Assembly: GCF_024679245.1 (NCBI RefSeq)
Contig: NC_090173.1
Span: forward strand, 56,382,711 to 56,446,710
Direction of reading: 5' to 3'
Source of the DNA: Pseudorasbora parva
Taxonomy: Eukaryota > Chordata > Actinopteri > Cypriniformes > Gobionidae
Length of the DNA stretch: 64,000 nt
Shown here: positions 24,801-34,975 of the stretch, piece after piece
Numbering within the stretch: the first letter of the stretch is position 1
How the letters are laid out: each line of letters begins with the position of its first letter
Notes under the pieces: generated by a model
The model's input: only the letters and a program-made list of their open reading frames with translations
Told to the model about the DNA's origin: nothing
Database searches by the model: none
Program-made: the position numbers and the translations under genes

Positions 24801-27297
24801 CGGGTGTCATCTAGCAACTCTCAATACACTTCTGAGCTGTAAACACCAAACTGGTCAGGCCAGTCACATTGTGTATAGAGTTGGTGGGCAGGGCTAAACA
24901 TAATGACAGCCTAGTTGGGCTTGCGTGCTTCTAGCAAACACAGAAACTGGCGAACGACAGCCTTTCGAATCAGCTTTGACCGTGACTCTGGAAGACTTTG
25001 GAGTCAGGCATTTCTGAGAAAAGAACAGCACTGAAGTCATTCTTAAAGGAGGGATGCTGCATTTTGCCAACCGGATACAGCGAAAGTTTAATCTTTCAAA
25101 TAGCTCTGCTTCACCTTTGTTGCTCTGGTTGGTTGTAGTGCTTTGCAATTGCATGCACGCCATGCAGAGGGAGTTAGAAAGACAACAGTTTGTCCCGCCC
25201 CTCAGATTGAGCCCTGTCAATGGGGAGTTTCCAGACCAAACAGCTTGATGTGGGTCTGCCTTGTCAGGCTAGCACTCGCTGCCAGTAGAGAAACAGAGCT
25301 GGGGAAAGATTGCTGAGAGTGTTTTATCGAGTTGTTGAGTGAGTTTGTATCGGAGGGCTCTGAATAAATACAAGTGAACTTTGTAACGTTATTTCTCACA
25401 AAATGCTTCTCACCACAGCAAACATGGCATGAATACAGTAAGAGCTTATGTTGTGCACCTTAATGGCAGTTTGAAAAATTGTGCACTGCAGATAACTGAC
25501 AGAGCCAAACAGTCATAGAACACTATTGCGCTCTGTAGCCTAATTTAAACATTTGTTGTTTCATGCTACTAACAGAAATGACTTGAAGTTGATCATTTTA
25601 GTCACTGGCTTGACACACCGATTCATCAAAATGGCCAGCAGCAGGATTGTGGTAAGGGACTTTACATAGGCCAGCTGGTGAAATTAAGATGCGTCAATTT
25701 AGTCAGTTGCCATATCCACGTTTCTGGAAAGTACGTCCTGATGGTCACGTCAGAGGTGGAGCTGCTCCAACCCTCACCACCTTGCAGAGAAGCAACCATT
25801 GAACGCGCTTCATACCGTTCAGATCCAAAGTATGCTGAAATAAAGAATAGAAGTAACTGGTTTTTGCATGCACTAGTTCTGAACAGTCCATCTTGATGCA
25901 TTTATAAAAACAAACCAGCAACAACTGTGAAAACCTCAAATTCACCAAGTCACAAAAATAAATAAGCATAGAAAGAATGGTAAACCTACGTCTAAAGAGG
26001 TTACGATAATATACCAGGTCTTTGTACTTCACACACTCAGGTTCTCGTACATTCAGGTTTGTTGCAAGCTTCAGGCCCACACTCTGTCAGTGACAAAAAG
26101 ATGAAATTGAATACTACAGGGTCCTTATTTCAGTGACTACAGGGTCATGAATGAGTTTCTACCTGGAATTGTATATAGGCATGATCTGTGGGAACAGCTC
26201 GACTGGGTCGAAAAATAAGACACTCCTGTTCATCCTCAGTTCCGTATGGGTAATATGACTGCAAGCGCACTGGGATCATGTTGAACACCTGGGTCCACGG
26301 AACAAGTCTGTGTTACTGTCACAGGAAAACTAGTTGCACTAACATTTGGTTTGTTACAGTCACAAGCTAATAAAAGTTAAGGCTTTAAAAATATAACAAC
26401 CACATTTTTTGCCCGACTAATCCAGCAACGGGAGAATCAAATCCCAAAGTTGAAACTGGATTTGAAAGCAGGTCCAACAGGAAAAATGAACAAATAGCAC
26501 ATGGGTACCATTTCTGCACTCAGGCGTCTTCCTGGTGCCATGAACTGGATGCTCCGATCTACAGCACTGATACCACACAGAGATCCTGCTTGAGCAGAGA
26601 CAGTCAGAACATTTCTCTCAGCAGGAACGGCTGTAGCAGGAGAGAACTGTAGAGACACCTGAAACAAGGAAGAACACACTGTCGGACGTCACCATTCCCC
26701 ACTCGCAGCCAAGAGATGCTACAGCACATCATACCTGGTTTTGAAAACACATTTCTGTGTCAAAAGCTGCTGTACCAACAACTACACTCCCACTGGGCAA
26801 AACACAGTAGACCAGAATCTGCACCGCTGGAGCCATATCCACACCGACAGACAGCTGGAACGACACAGAGCCGCTTGTGACGGTATTAGAAGCCCTCGCT
26901 GTGACCGTCTGAAATCCATGGAGGACAATCACTCCTCTGGACAAGACCTGAAAAAAAAAAAAAGACAGATCAGCGCATGAAATGTGCCAGGGCACAATTC
27001 GTTTTTTAAAAACCACCACAATTGCTAGTTTTAGTCACCATATAGATGATGTCCGCATTGTAGTTGCCAGTTTCACCAACAAAAGAATAATTCACAGTCA
27101 CTGGGAAAGTAGCGCCACATTTGAGCGGCTGCTCAAGCGCCACTATATTCAGTTCACTGAATGTTGGGCTGTCAGGAGTTGCAGGTTGGCGAAGAACCCT
27201 CTCATCCGTACTGAAGTATGGCGATTTGTAACCATAATAACGTTCTGGAGTAGCACTTGCCTGGTGAACAAGGAGCAGCATTGAATTCTTGAGTAGT

Positions 27298-27336
<39 letters not shown>

Positions 27337-29629
27337 CAACAGATTGAGATCAGCCTTAGGGTCAAAATTAGCAGTGTTGAGGGAGAACGTGGCCAGTCCC
27401 TTCTGGTTTGTGGTAAGATTTAGGAGCAGCTTATTAGGCCAGCTGTTACCATCCAGGAGATACACCGCTTTGTTCACAATTGGGGTCCCATTGAAAGCCG
27501 CTGCCAAGATCTTTAGGGAAAAACAAAAGGCTAGGAATGGGAACCAATGTGCATGCTTCTGTAACATGGACTTTTACTTGCCCTTCCAGTGACCGTTGAT
27601 CCGGTTCTAAAAGAATCTGGGAGCTCTACAAATGTGATTTTCCCAACTTCAAATGTAATATACACAGTTGTGGATTTTGACACCATTACATCTACGGAAG
27701 TAAAAAAGGAAAAGAGTATAAACACCAAATAAGAGACATGGGTCACTGGTTAAAAATCAGCCAGTAGCTCACCAGTGCCCTCTTCAGTGATGTTGAAGTT
27801 AAAAAGAAAATTATCTTCCATTTTATCCTCAAATTTGGTGGTGAAAAACACTGATGTACTGAAGGTAAGGGAGGCACAGCCAGTGGCATTCATCTGGTTG
27901 CAGAACAAAGAGTCATTATAAAGTCAAGCAGAAGAAAAACCTTGCCCTGTATGGCAGTGGTCACACCTTTACGGTTTTATTCAGGCAGCGACGGGTCAAA
28001 TCAGGAACCACAACATATGAATACGGCTCACGGCACACTTCCACTAATGCCTGACCAGGTGCAGGTTGGCCATAAGTGTATCTGGGAAAGAGTTACAAGG
28101 AATGAGATCAAGAACCAGCCACAAGACAAGAAGAGAGCTTTACTCACGTGGCACAAGCCTCAACTTTCAGTCCCACATCTGCAACGCTGTATGTCTGTGG
28201 TGCGTTTACGGTAACGTCAAACTTGGGTAAAACTAAACCAGAAACAAACTACTTAATTAGGACCTCAGGTTTGCAGTTGTACTTTTGTACTAGAACGATG
28301 ACTTACCATATTTTTTCACCTCAAAACCTTGGGTGATCATTTGGTCACCAATAAAAGCCTTTAGCATGTACATCCCTATCTGAGCCTCTGGGTTTAACTC
28401 GTGAGAAAGCTGCAAGATCCATCCCGTTGAGGAAACGTTTGTCCACTGACCAATGCGGTTATTATTATTATCCTATTGGGGGGAGAGGGAGAGGCACCAC
28501 AGCTTGTATAAAAAGTTCAAAAAAAAAATCTATGCAAGTACGGATGAACTTGCAAATCTAAAACCATGCAGAAATAAATCAGTTGCAGCATTCATTGAAA
28601 GACTGGCTCTGGATCACTCACCTCAACTACCACCAGACTGTACTGCAAGACAAAAACAGTAATATTAACCATTACATGCTGATGAAACATCAGGGTCACC
28701 ATTTGCACATCACCTTGTACACCATTTTGAAAACCATGGATATGACAGACAGATGCACTTACCATTTGATCAAGGGGCACAAATTTGGCAGTCATGGTCA
28801 CAACTCTGAAATTCACTGCAAAGGGGAAACAAACGCACAGCCATTACAAAACGCAATTGAATGTGTGGCATGTCCATTACACTACAAGTTCTAATAGTCA
28901 ACCAAGGTTCATTCACAGCTCACCCATTTGTCCTGGATTGTAGATGGGTTTGTCTGTTTGGATGAAGGTCAAAGGTCGGTAAGATCTGAACATGACCTTC
29001 CGCTCTTCTGTCATTTTGAAGACCCTTCCTTGGACTTCCACCTTCAGCTTCTGCACAGATTCTCCATCCACTTGAGGAGCCTGTGGAGAAACAGGTTAAC
29101 AAAAACCAGACCAAAGTGCTGCATGTGCCACACAATGAAAAACCTTGAAACTAAAACAGCGGTGAAACTCTGTTGAAGATCTCTGCTGCACAAGTTGAAT
29201 TGTCATATTTTTGTCATCAAGCAGAGAAACGGTTATTGTGAGACTCTCATTGGGTTTTAAGAGACTAGCACACAATTTGACATCAGAGCTGGATTCAATC
29301 AGTGCAGGAAACGTCACCAAAAAGGCTCTGAAAACAGTCAGACATTCAGTATCTTAGATTGAAACATTCATGCAAGTGTACGAAATAAATATCTAATAAT
29401 AATAATAATAAACAAAAGTATTTGGCAAACATTTTGTACTAGAGACTAAGAACAAGTTAATTTGCGAAAAAAAATTCCTTAAAGTTTGAATTTCTAAAAC
29501 AAAAAAAGACATAGCTCATTCACTTTAAAGTAGGTTTACTTACGGCCCTGATCTCTGTCCTTCAACAGCAAAGATGAAAAGAGCTAAAATTAGCCCTTTC
29601 CAAACACAAAGAACATCTCTCACAGCCAT
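18865..29629 (-). CDS. a2m: Alpha-2-macroglobulin-like protease inhibitor, 33 exons
   Basis: Minus-strand exons, first to last: 29544-29629, 29144-29327, 28924-29080, 28763-28815, 28622-28642 (21-nt microexon), 28307-28472, 28148-28232, 27967-28081, 27773-27893, 27578-27691, 27337-27500, 27039-27260, 26735-26947, 26509-26658, 26163-26288, 25990-26083, 25666-25834, 22194-22419, 21997-22120, 21556-21677, 21420-21471, 21241-21324, 20974-21150, 20818-20893, 20575-20731, 20427-20501, 20187-20349, 19926-20110, 19633-19854, 19439-19560, 19275-19356, 19099-19182, 18865-19026. Phases agree at all junctions: 4353 nt, 1450 residues, close to the usual length. A signal peptide covers about residues 1-24. 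The bait region is about 691-747, the thioester motif GCGEQNM has Cys near 970 and Gln near 973, and the C-terminal receptor-binding domain ends PLFTD. The family is secreted and traps proteases after bait cleavage. Paralogues are common in fish, so the exact orthologue is uncertain. Confidence 0.93.
22420..25665 (-). other. Large intron of the alpha-2-macroglobulin gene after the bait exon
   Basis: 3.2 kb, much longer than the other introns. It contains poly-A runs (23174-23199, 24250-24267), a G-rich tract at 24003-24025 (two long G runs split by T) and sequence resembling decayed transposons. No separate gene recognised. Confidence 0.7.
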
Positions 29630-29741
29630 TAGGAAGGATCATTCAAGACTAGAACAAAAGCAGGTGTCTCGTTCAGAAACCAACAACAATTTACTAAATT
29701 CTAATCTGCAGCTCCTCTTGAGCAGCTGCACTGATATTTAA

Positions 29742-29752
29742 ACCACTCTTAA
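29742..29752 (-). promoter_or_regulatory. Candidate TATA-like box of the alpha-2-macroglobulin gene
   Basis: On the minus strand GGTTTAAATATC lies about 115 bases upstream of the start codon. Position and sequence fit a TATA-like element, but no transcript start is known. Confidence 0.35.
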
Positions 29753-29929
29753 TTGTCAGGAGGAATTCATTAAGCTCGTTAATGTGATGATGTGATCAAT
29801 TATTACTGCTATTGAGGGCGAGATGGTACATTTCATTGTGTTATTAAGGGCGAAGTGGTACATTCCACCTGGATAAAGAGGAAGTAGTCTGCCGGCTAAG
29901 GGGCTATTTGTATAAGGGGCTTAGTATTA

Positions 29930-30638
29930 GGCTTGTTTGAGATGAGCAAAATCTGCGCAGAACCGATCACCGGTGATCAGCGCGAGATGCATGCCGGTTA
30001 GAAAAGTGTCCGAGGGCGGTCCGCCTTGTTCTGATGTCATGCTGAAGTATGTCAAAAATCTCTCGCGAGCGAAAGGCGGATGTGTCGGATTCTGCAGTCG
30101 AGCGCAGTTGCTCTCCACCGACTGCGCTGACCAAAAGCACGATGGGAAATGACTTGCTGACGACACAGCTTAATGCGTATTGCCTTAAACAACCGTGATG
30201 TATTTTTCTTTTTTTAAATGTTTGATTTTAAAACTCTGACATCATGTTTTAATTTGTATAAATTATGTGTGAATATTCCCAAACTCTTGGACAGTGCGAT
30301 CTCTCTGTGGGTTATGTGATTGTTGTCATATTTATAAAAACATGTATGTAATTTAAGTAAAAATGCTTGATAAACAGGCCTTTCGAATGGAAATAAATAA
30401 CAAAAACTTTGGGTGTCTTGTTCATAATATTTATTTTCATATAAAAGCAACAGAACTTAAATGACATTCAGTTTATCAGCAACAGAGCGCACCAGTGTGA
30501 ATCCCGCGATATCCGCAACTGATCTCGCAGGTGTCTGATCCACTACAAGAAGAGAGAACTGTCCGGCTTGCCTGCACTTTTTTTCACTTCTCCCCTCACC
30601 TTTATTTCAAGCGAGGCAAGGCGCATCTGAAACAAGCC
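29930..30638. mobile_element. TIR element GGCTTGTTTGAGATG (709 bp), TA-flanked
   Basis: Left end GGCTTGTTTGAGATG and right end CATCTGAAACAAGCC are inverse with one mismatch, each next to TA. No coding capacity. A short deletion derivative is at 34418-34615. Confidence 0.75.
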
Positions 30639-31684
30639 TACTATTTAGGGACCGCTGTGATGTAGAAATTACTCCCCTACATCTGAGTTTTGCGTGGCAC
30701 ATTCCCACGGGATAAGCAAAACCTGTGATCTTACTCAAATTTACTGACTTTTCTCCTGGATATGATGTCAAGACTTGTAAATGTTTTTTTCGTTATAGAT
30801 ATAGCTGTATGAAATCACAAACATTCATGTGTATCGATATTGTTTTATAGGAAATACAAATTATTTCATTCAGTTAGAGAAAAGACGCTACAGTTGAAAA
30901 CTGAACTGAGCACAGCGGCAGGCGACAGATTTCATTTATCACGAGTGAGAAGCTGACAATATACGGCAGAAGATTCAGTTTCAAAGCTAAATGTAAAAGC
31001 GCTCATTTAAGCGAGCTTGTCATTTTACTGTTCTGTTGTTAAGTTTTTCATTTAAGAATAGTATTGATATTGATATTAAACCCACCATTCAATCAGTTGG
31101 CTCCCAAATTAGTACTTATTCTAAAGTGAAAGTAATCCGTATGGCCGCACAGGAATTCATAACGGTCCGCATTATGAACGCAGCCTCCATTCTTCGTGAA
31201 AGATAAAGATAGAAATGCGCACAGGAAAGGAAAACCTTGCAAAAACTATATACGATCTGCCTAAGCCTGGCCAAATCACAGAGATGTCGATTTGCACGGG
31301 ACTTATATTATCACAGGACCTTGGTGTTCAGCGAAATATGGTAGGTAATTTGTGGGGGAATTTTTACTTTACAGATTACAGACATGACCAATTCGCATGG
31401 GATTAAGATCACAGACATTCTCTGCAATTATTATAAATCACCAGAGGTCCCTAGATAATACTAGTCCCGTTCGTGTTGACGTCATTTCTAGTGCGCCGTG
31501 TTTACATCCTGGAGGTAAGAGCTACTGGTGGCAGTGGTAGTTTGAAATATGTTTGGAGGGTTAATTTGACACAAATGTATGTCACCGTATCGCTGAGGAG
31601 TGTGCTAGACGCATCGAGCGGCTTTATCTCTGCAAAACAGTGCAGCTTGCACGCCATTGAGTACGCGGGGTGGTGTGAGTCAAT
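30639..31684. other. Probable further inverted-repeat element, no gene
   Basis: TAGGGACCGCT near 30646 and AGAGGTCCCTA near 31443-31453 are inverse with one mismatch and may bound an element of about 800 bp. No clear target duplication seen. No coding region. Confidence 0.4.
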
Positions 31685-32960
31685 GGCCCTCATTTATCAA
31701 TCTTGCGTAGAAACGGGTGTATATGTTGGCGTAAGATTATGCTTACACTCCTCTCACTGCCTGATTTATGAAACTGTGCGCACCTCTGCAATCCAGGTGT
31801 ACGCAATACTTGCCCTTGATAAATGCGGCGGCTGAAAACGATCGTCATTAGAATAACACGCCCTATATATTCAAGTCTCCGCCTCCCCCACGCCCTCATT
31901 TTACGCCATGGACAAACAGAAGACGGCAAAGAAGCGAAACTTCTCCGACGTGGAGATCGGGCGCGCTCAATCATCTCACTAGTCCACTAGTCGGGGCACT
32001 GATTAGGACATAAGTCAACGGGCTGACTCCCTGATCAGTGCCCTGACTACTGAACTATTGAGATGATTGAGACGCGCCCATCGAGACCATCACCAGGGAA
32101 TAAGTGAAAAAAAAAACGAAATTGTTTTATTTGGGAGTTTAAAGAGTGGGATTAAAGGCACCTACAAAAACAAAATATGGACCCAAATTACGAGTACTCT
32201 TAGGAGGTTGAGAAGCGCACTCCAGCAGTTTAAAGCTGTTTGGATGATAAATTACCATCACAATGCATTATTTTACAGCACGTTTTGAAACAATTAGCAT
32301 TTAATTTCGTATCACGGCACATGTATTGGGGTGTACAATAGTGATGATGATGTGATGTGGAGTAAGATTCATTCACATTAATAATTACATGACAATTTGT
32401 AAGATTCTTATTCTTATTATTATGATTATTATTCTTAATGACGCTTGTTATTTAGAAGAAGAGTGTCGTTTTTATTGATTTTATTACTATTATTGTTTAA
32501 AAGAAGAATGTCATTTTTATTATTTTGTCAGTCTGAATTATTTTAGCCCCAGTCCGTGCGCAGCTGCCGGGCCAGGCGGGCCTGAAACGTCAGATAAAGC
32601 GCACAGGCTCGCGACTGGAGGAATACATATGCCTAAAAATCAAACGCTTTGGTAAAGTCACACAAATTAAACATTGACGTTCATGTTGCACAAAAATAAA
32701 CACTGAATGTTGTTGTTGTGGTTTTTAACAGTGGGTCATATAGCATATCTTGTCAGTGCGTTTTGTGGTGTTAGGAATTGTTTTGCTGCACATTTTCCCA
32801 CTAACTCAAACGTGCGTACACCACCTCCTGAGCTGGCGTAGGATTTGAGCGTGCCGTACGCCAACGTCCATATTGATAAATCTCAAAGTCACCGTGGGTT
32901 TGGGTGTACGCAAGGTGTACGCTGGAAATTTGGTGTACGCACTTTTGATAAATGAGGGCC
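31685..32960 (+). mobile_element. Harbinger-type element, copy 1 (1276 bp)
   Basis: Inverted ends GGCCCTCATTTATCAA / TTGATAAATGAGGGCC. Flanks AAT and ATT suggest a 3-bp target duplication with one change. It carries the start of a Myb/SANT-like accessory protein (ATG near 31909, KKRNFSDVEI) interrupted by a 121-bp hairpin and resuming as KNEIVLFGSLKSG. Sister copies are at 57576-58873 (same orientation) and 59203-60469 (inverted). Confidence 0.85.
31959..32079. mobile_element. 121-bp hairpin MITE inside the Harbinger-type element
   Basis: Near-palindrome from GGGCGCGCTCAATCATCTCA to GAGATGATTGAGACGCGCCC, flanked by ATC on both sides. Removing it with one ATC joins the Myb/SANT-like reading frame (VEI then ETIT). 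Confidence 0.8.
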
Positions 32961-33883
32961 ATTGTCTGCAGGGACGGTTTATGTATTTTCATGCTTGGGT
33001 TAACAAGGCAGTAATGTGTATTTTTTTAATACATGTTTTATGTTTTACTAGTCACACGGGGGCCAGGCAGTGTTGCAGCAGGCTTTGTAATTTCTCTTCC
33101 TGAAACACGATTTATATCATCTGTACGTGCTAATGAATGCTTTCTCTCTCAGTGCTGATCTCCTCAACTGTTCTTCTGCTATACTGTTATACACCAGACA
33201 ATGTATTTGCTGTGACTCTACAGGTAACACTAATTCATATCATTATACCTTGACGACCAGAACATTGGTGCGTTCTCAGCCACCGGTGGCGCACCGAGAT
33301 TCGGGAGGCTTTAACTTTAGTGCCCTGAGGATTCGAAGGGGGTCATTAGTGACGAAAGCTGTATGTTTGTCATTATTTTGTGTTTGTACATGCTTTTCAT
33401 TGTTTTGTTATTTTCTTTGAAATCGTTTTTTTGTTTTATCTGTTGGTTTGTTTGTTTGATGTATGACTTTGTGTTTGATGTATGACTTCCAATGTGACTT
33501 TATTGAATGATTTGGTGGTCTCGCAGCCAAAGAAAATTGGTTAGGACATTCACCATTTGTGACATTGGTCCTTCTGATAGCCTGTGACAAGTGTCTGTTT
33601 GGCCGAATCATAACGTGGGACGTGTGTTTATTAGTGTGTGTGTGTGTGTGTGTGTGTGGGTGTGTGTTTGTCTCATACTGTTTTCTCTTTCCCTTCAGAA
33701 TTGGGGTGCCAGTATTACCCATGTCCTTTGTGTGTGGTGGTGGTTCGGCTGTCGGCCTGCAGTGTTCACAACGGTGTATTTTGGTGCTGTGTTGTGAGAG
33801 CACGAGTGATTGCTGTGTTTATCCGATAGGCGAGACGAACTCCCCAGTTCTGAACTGGTAAAGTTATATAATAATAATAATTT
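32961..33883. other. No gene seen; contains a short (TG)n tract
   Basis: A (GT)n run at 33631-33665 gives spurious cysteine/valine frames. The remainder has no recognised coding region. Confidence 0.4.
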
Positions 33884-34205
33884 GTTCGATTTATATAGCG
33901 CTTTTCAAGGCACTCAAAGCGCTTTACATTGAAGGGGGGAATCTCCTCAAACCACCACCAATGTGCAGCATCCACCTGGATGATGCGACGGCAGCCATAT
34001 TGCGCCAGAACGCTCACCAAATACCAGCTTATGGTGGAGAGGAGACAGAGTAATGAAGCCAATCAGGATATGGGGATGATTAGGAGGCCATGATGGACAG
34101 AGGCCAATGGGCAAATTTGGCCAGGATGCCAGGGTTACACCCCTTCTCTTATTCCGAAGGAGATCCTGGGATTTTTAACAACCACAGAGAGTCAGGACCT
34201 CAGTT
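33884..34205. repeat. Dispersed repeat with TATATAGCGCTTTTC/CAAAGCGCTTTACA hairpin
   Basis: Longer copy of the motif seen at 6344. It continues through CCACCACCAATGTGCAGC and a GCCAATCAGGATATG segment to CAGAGAGTCAGGACCTC. Confidence 0.7.
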
Positions 34206-34417
34206 TATTGTATATATTGCAGGGATATAAAAGTTTTATTAGTGATTGTACTCTCTTTTTTATTATTTATATATATTTATTAAATAATTTGTGTGAAACA
34301 TTTCATTTTTGTCTGATATCTGTCTCAGCCACTGAGGCTCTGTGTGCTTTTGGTACTTTGTGTACCTGCAGGTCCCCGGCCAATTTCCGGGGTGGCGTAG
34401 TCGAGTCTTTGCCATAA

Positions 34418-34615
34418 GGCTTGTTTGAGATGAGCAAAATCTCCGCAGAACCGATCACCGGTGATCAGCGCGAGATGCTTGCCGGTTAGAAATGTGTCCA
34501 AGGGCTTTCGAATGGAAATAAATTACAAAAACTTTGGGTGTCTTGTTCATAATATTTATTTTCATGTTAAAGCAACAGAACTTAAATTACATCCAGTTTA
34601 TCAGCAACAGAGGGC
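34418..34615. mobile_element. Deletion derivative of the GGCTTGTTTGAGATG element
   Basis: Matches the left about 80 bases of 29930-30638, then jumps to its part near 30382-30485 (CTTTCGAATGGAAATAAAT onward). The right terminus is missing. Confidence 0.8.
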
Positions 34616-34975
34616 ATAAATTCCTGATCGATTGCTACTGTCTGCCTGCTGCTGCTGCTGCCTGCCTGCCTCAGCGTTTGTTGCTCTGTATAGCTGCGTT
34701 TGAATCTCTATTTGATATATTTTTTTTGTTATCTACATTGCTAAATATAACTTACTCATCACCATATAGTGTTTAATATAGCCTATCAAGTTAAATTTGA
34801 CATCACTAGCTTTTAATCTAAATCACTACCACGCGTTAGCTTTTCGCTAGCCTGGTAGCTTTCCATCCCGGCATCCGGGTCTCCTGTTTTATGAACTGTG
34901 GTGAGTTGGATTATTAAATACACTCCATCAAACAACTGTGGTAAGTTTTGGATTCATCAACAAATACGGTAAGCC

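Noticed and set aside
27511..27516. Acceptor ending CTAAAG for alpha-2-macroglobulin exon 11
   Set aside because: It puts the exon out of frame; the acceptor GGCAG ten bases further in keeps the reading frame.
33559..33861. Cys/Val-rich frames near 33.6 kb
   Set aside because: They come from a (GT)n run.
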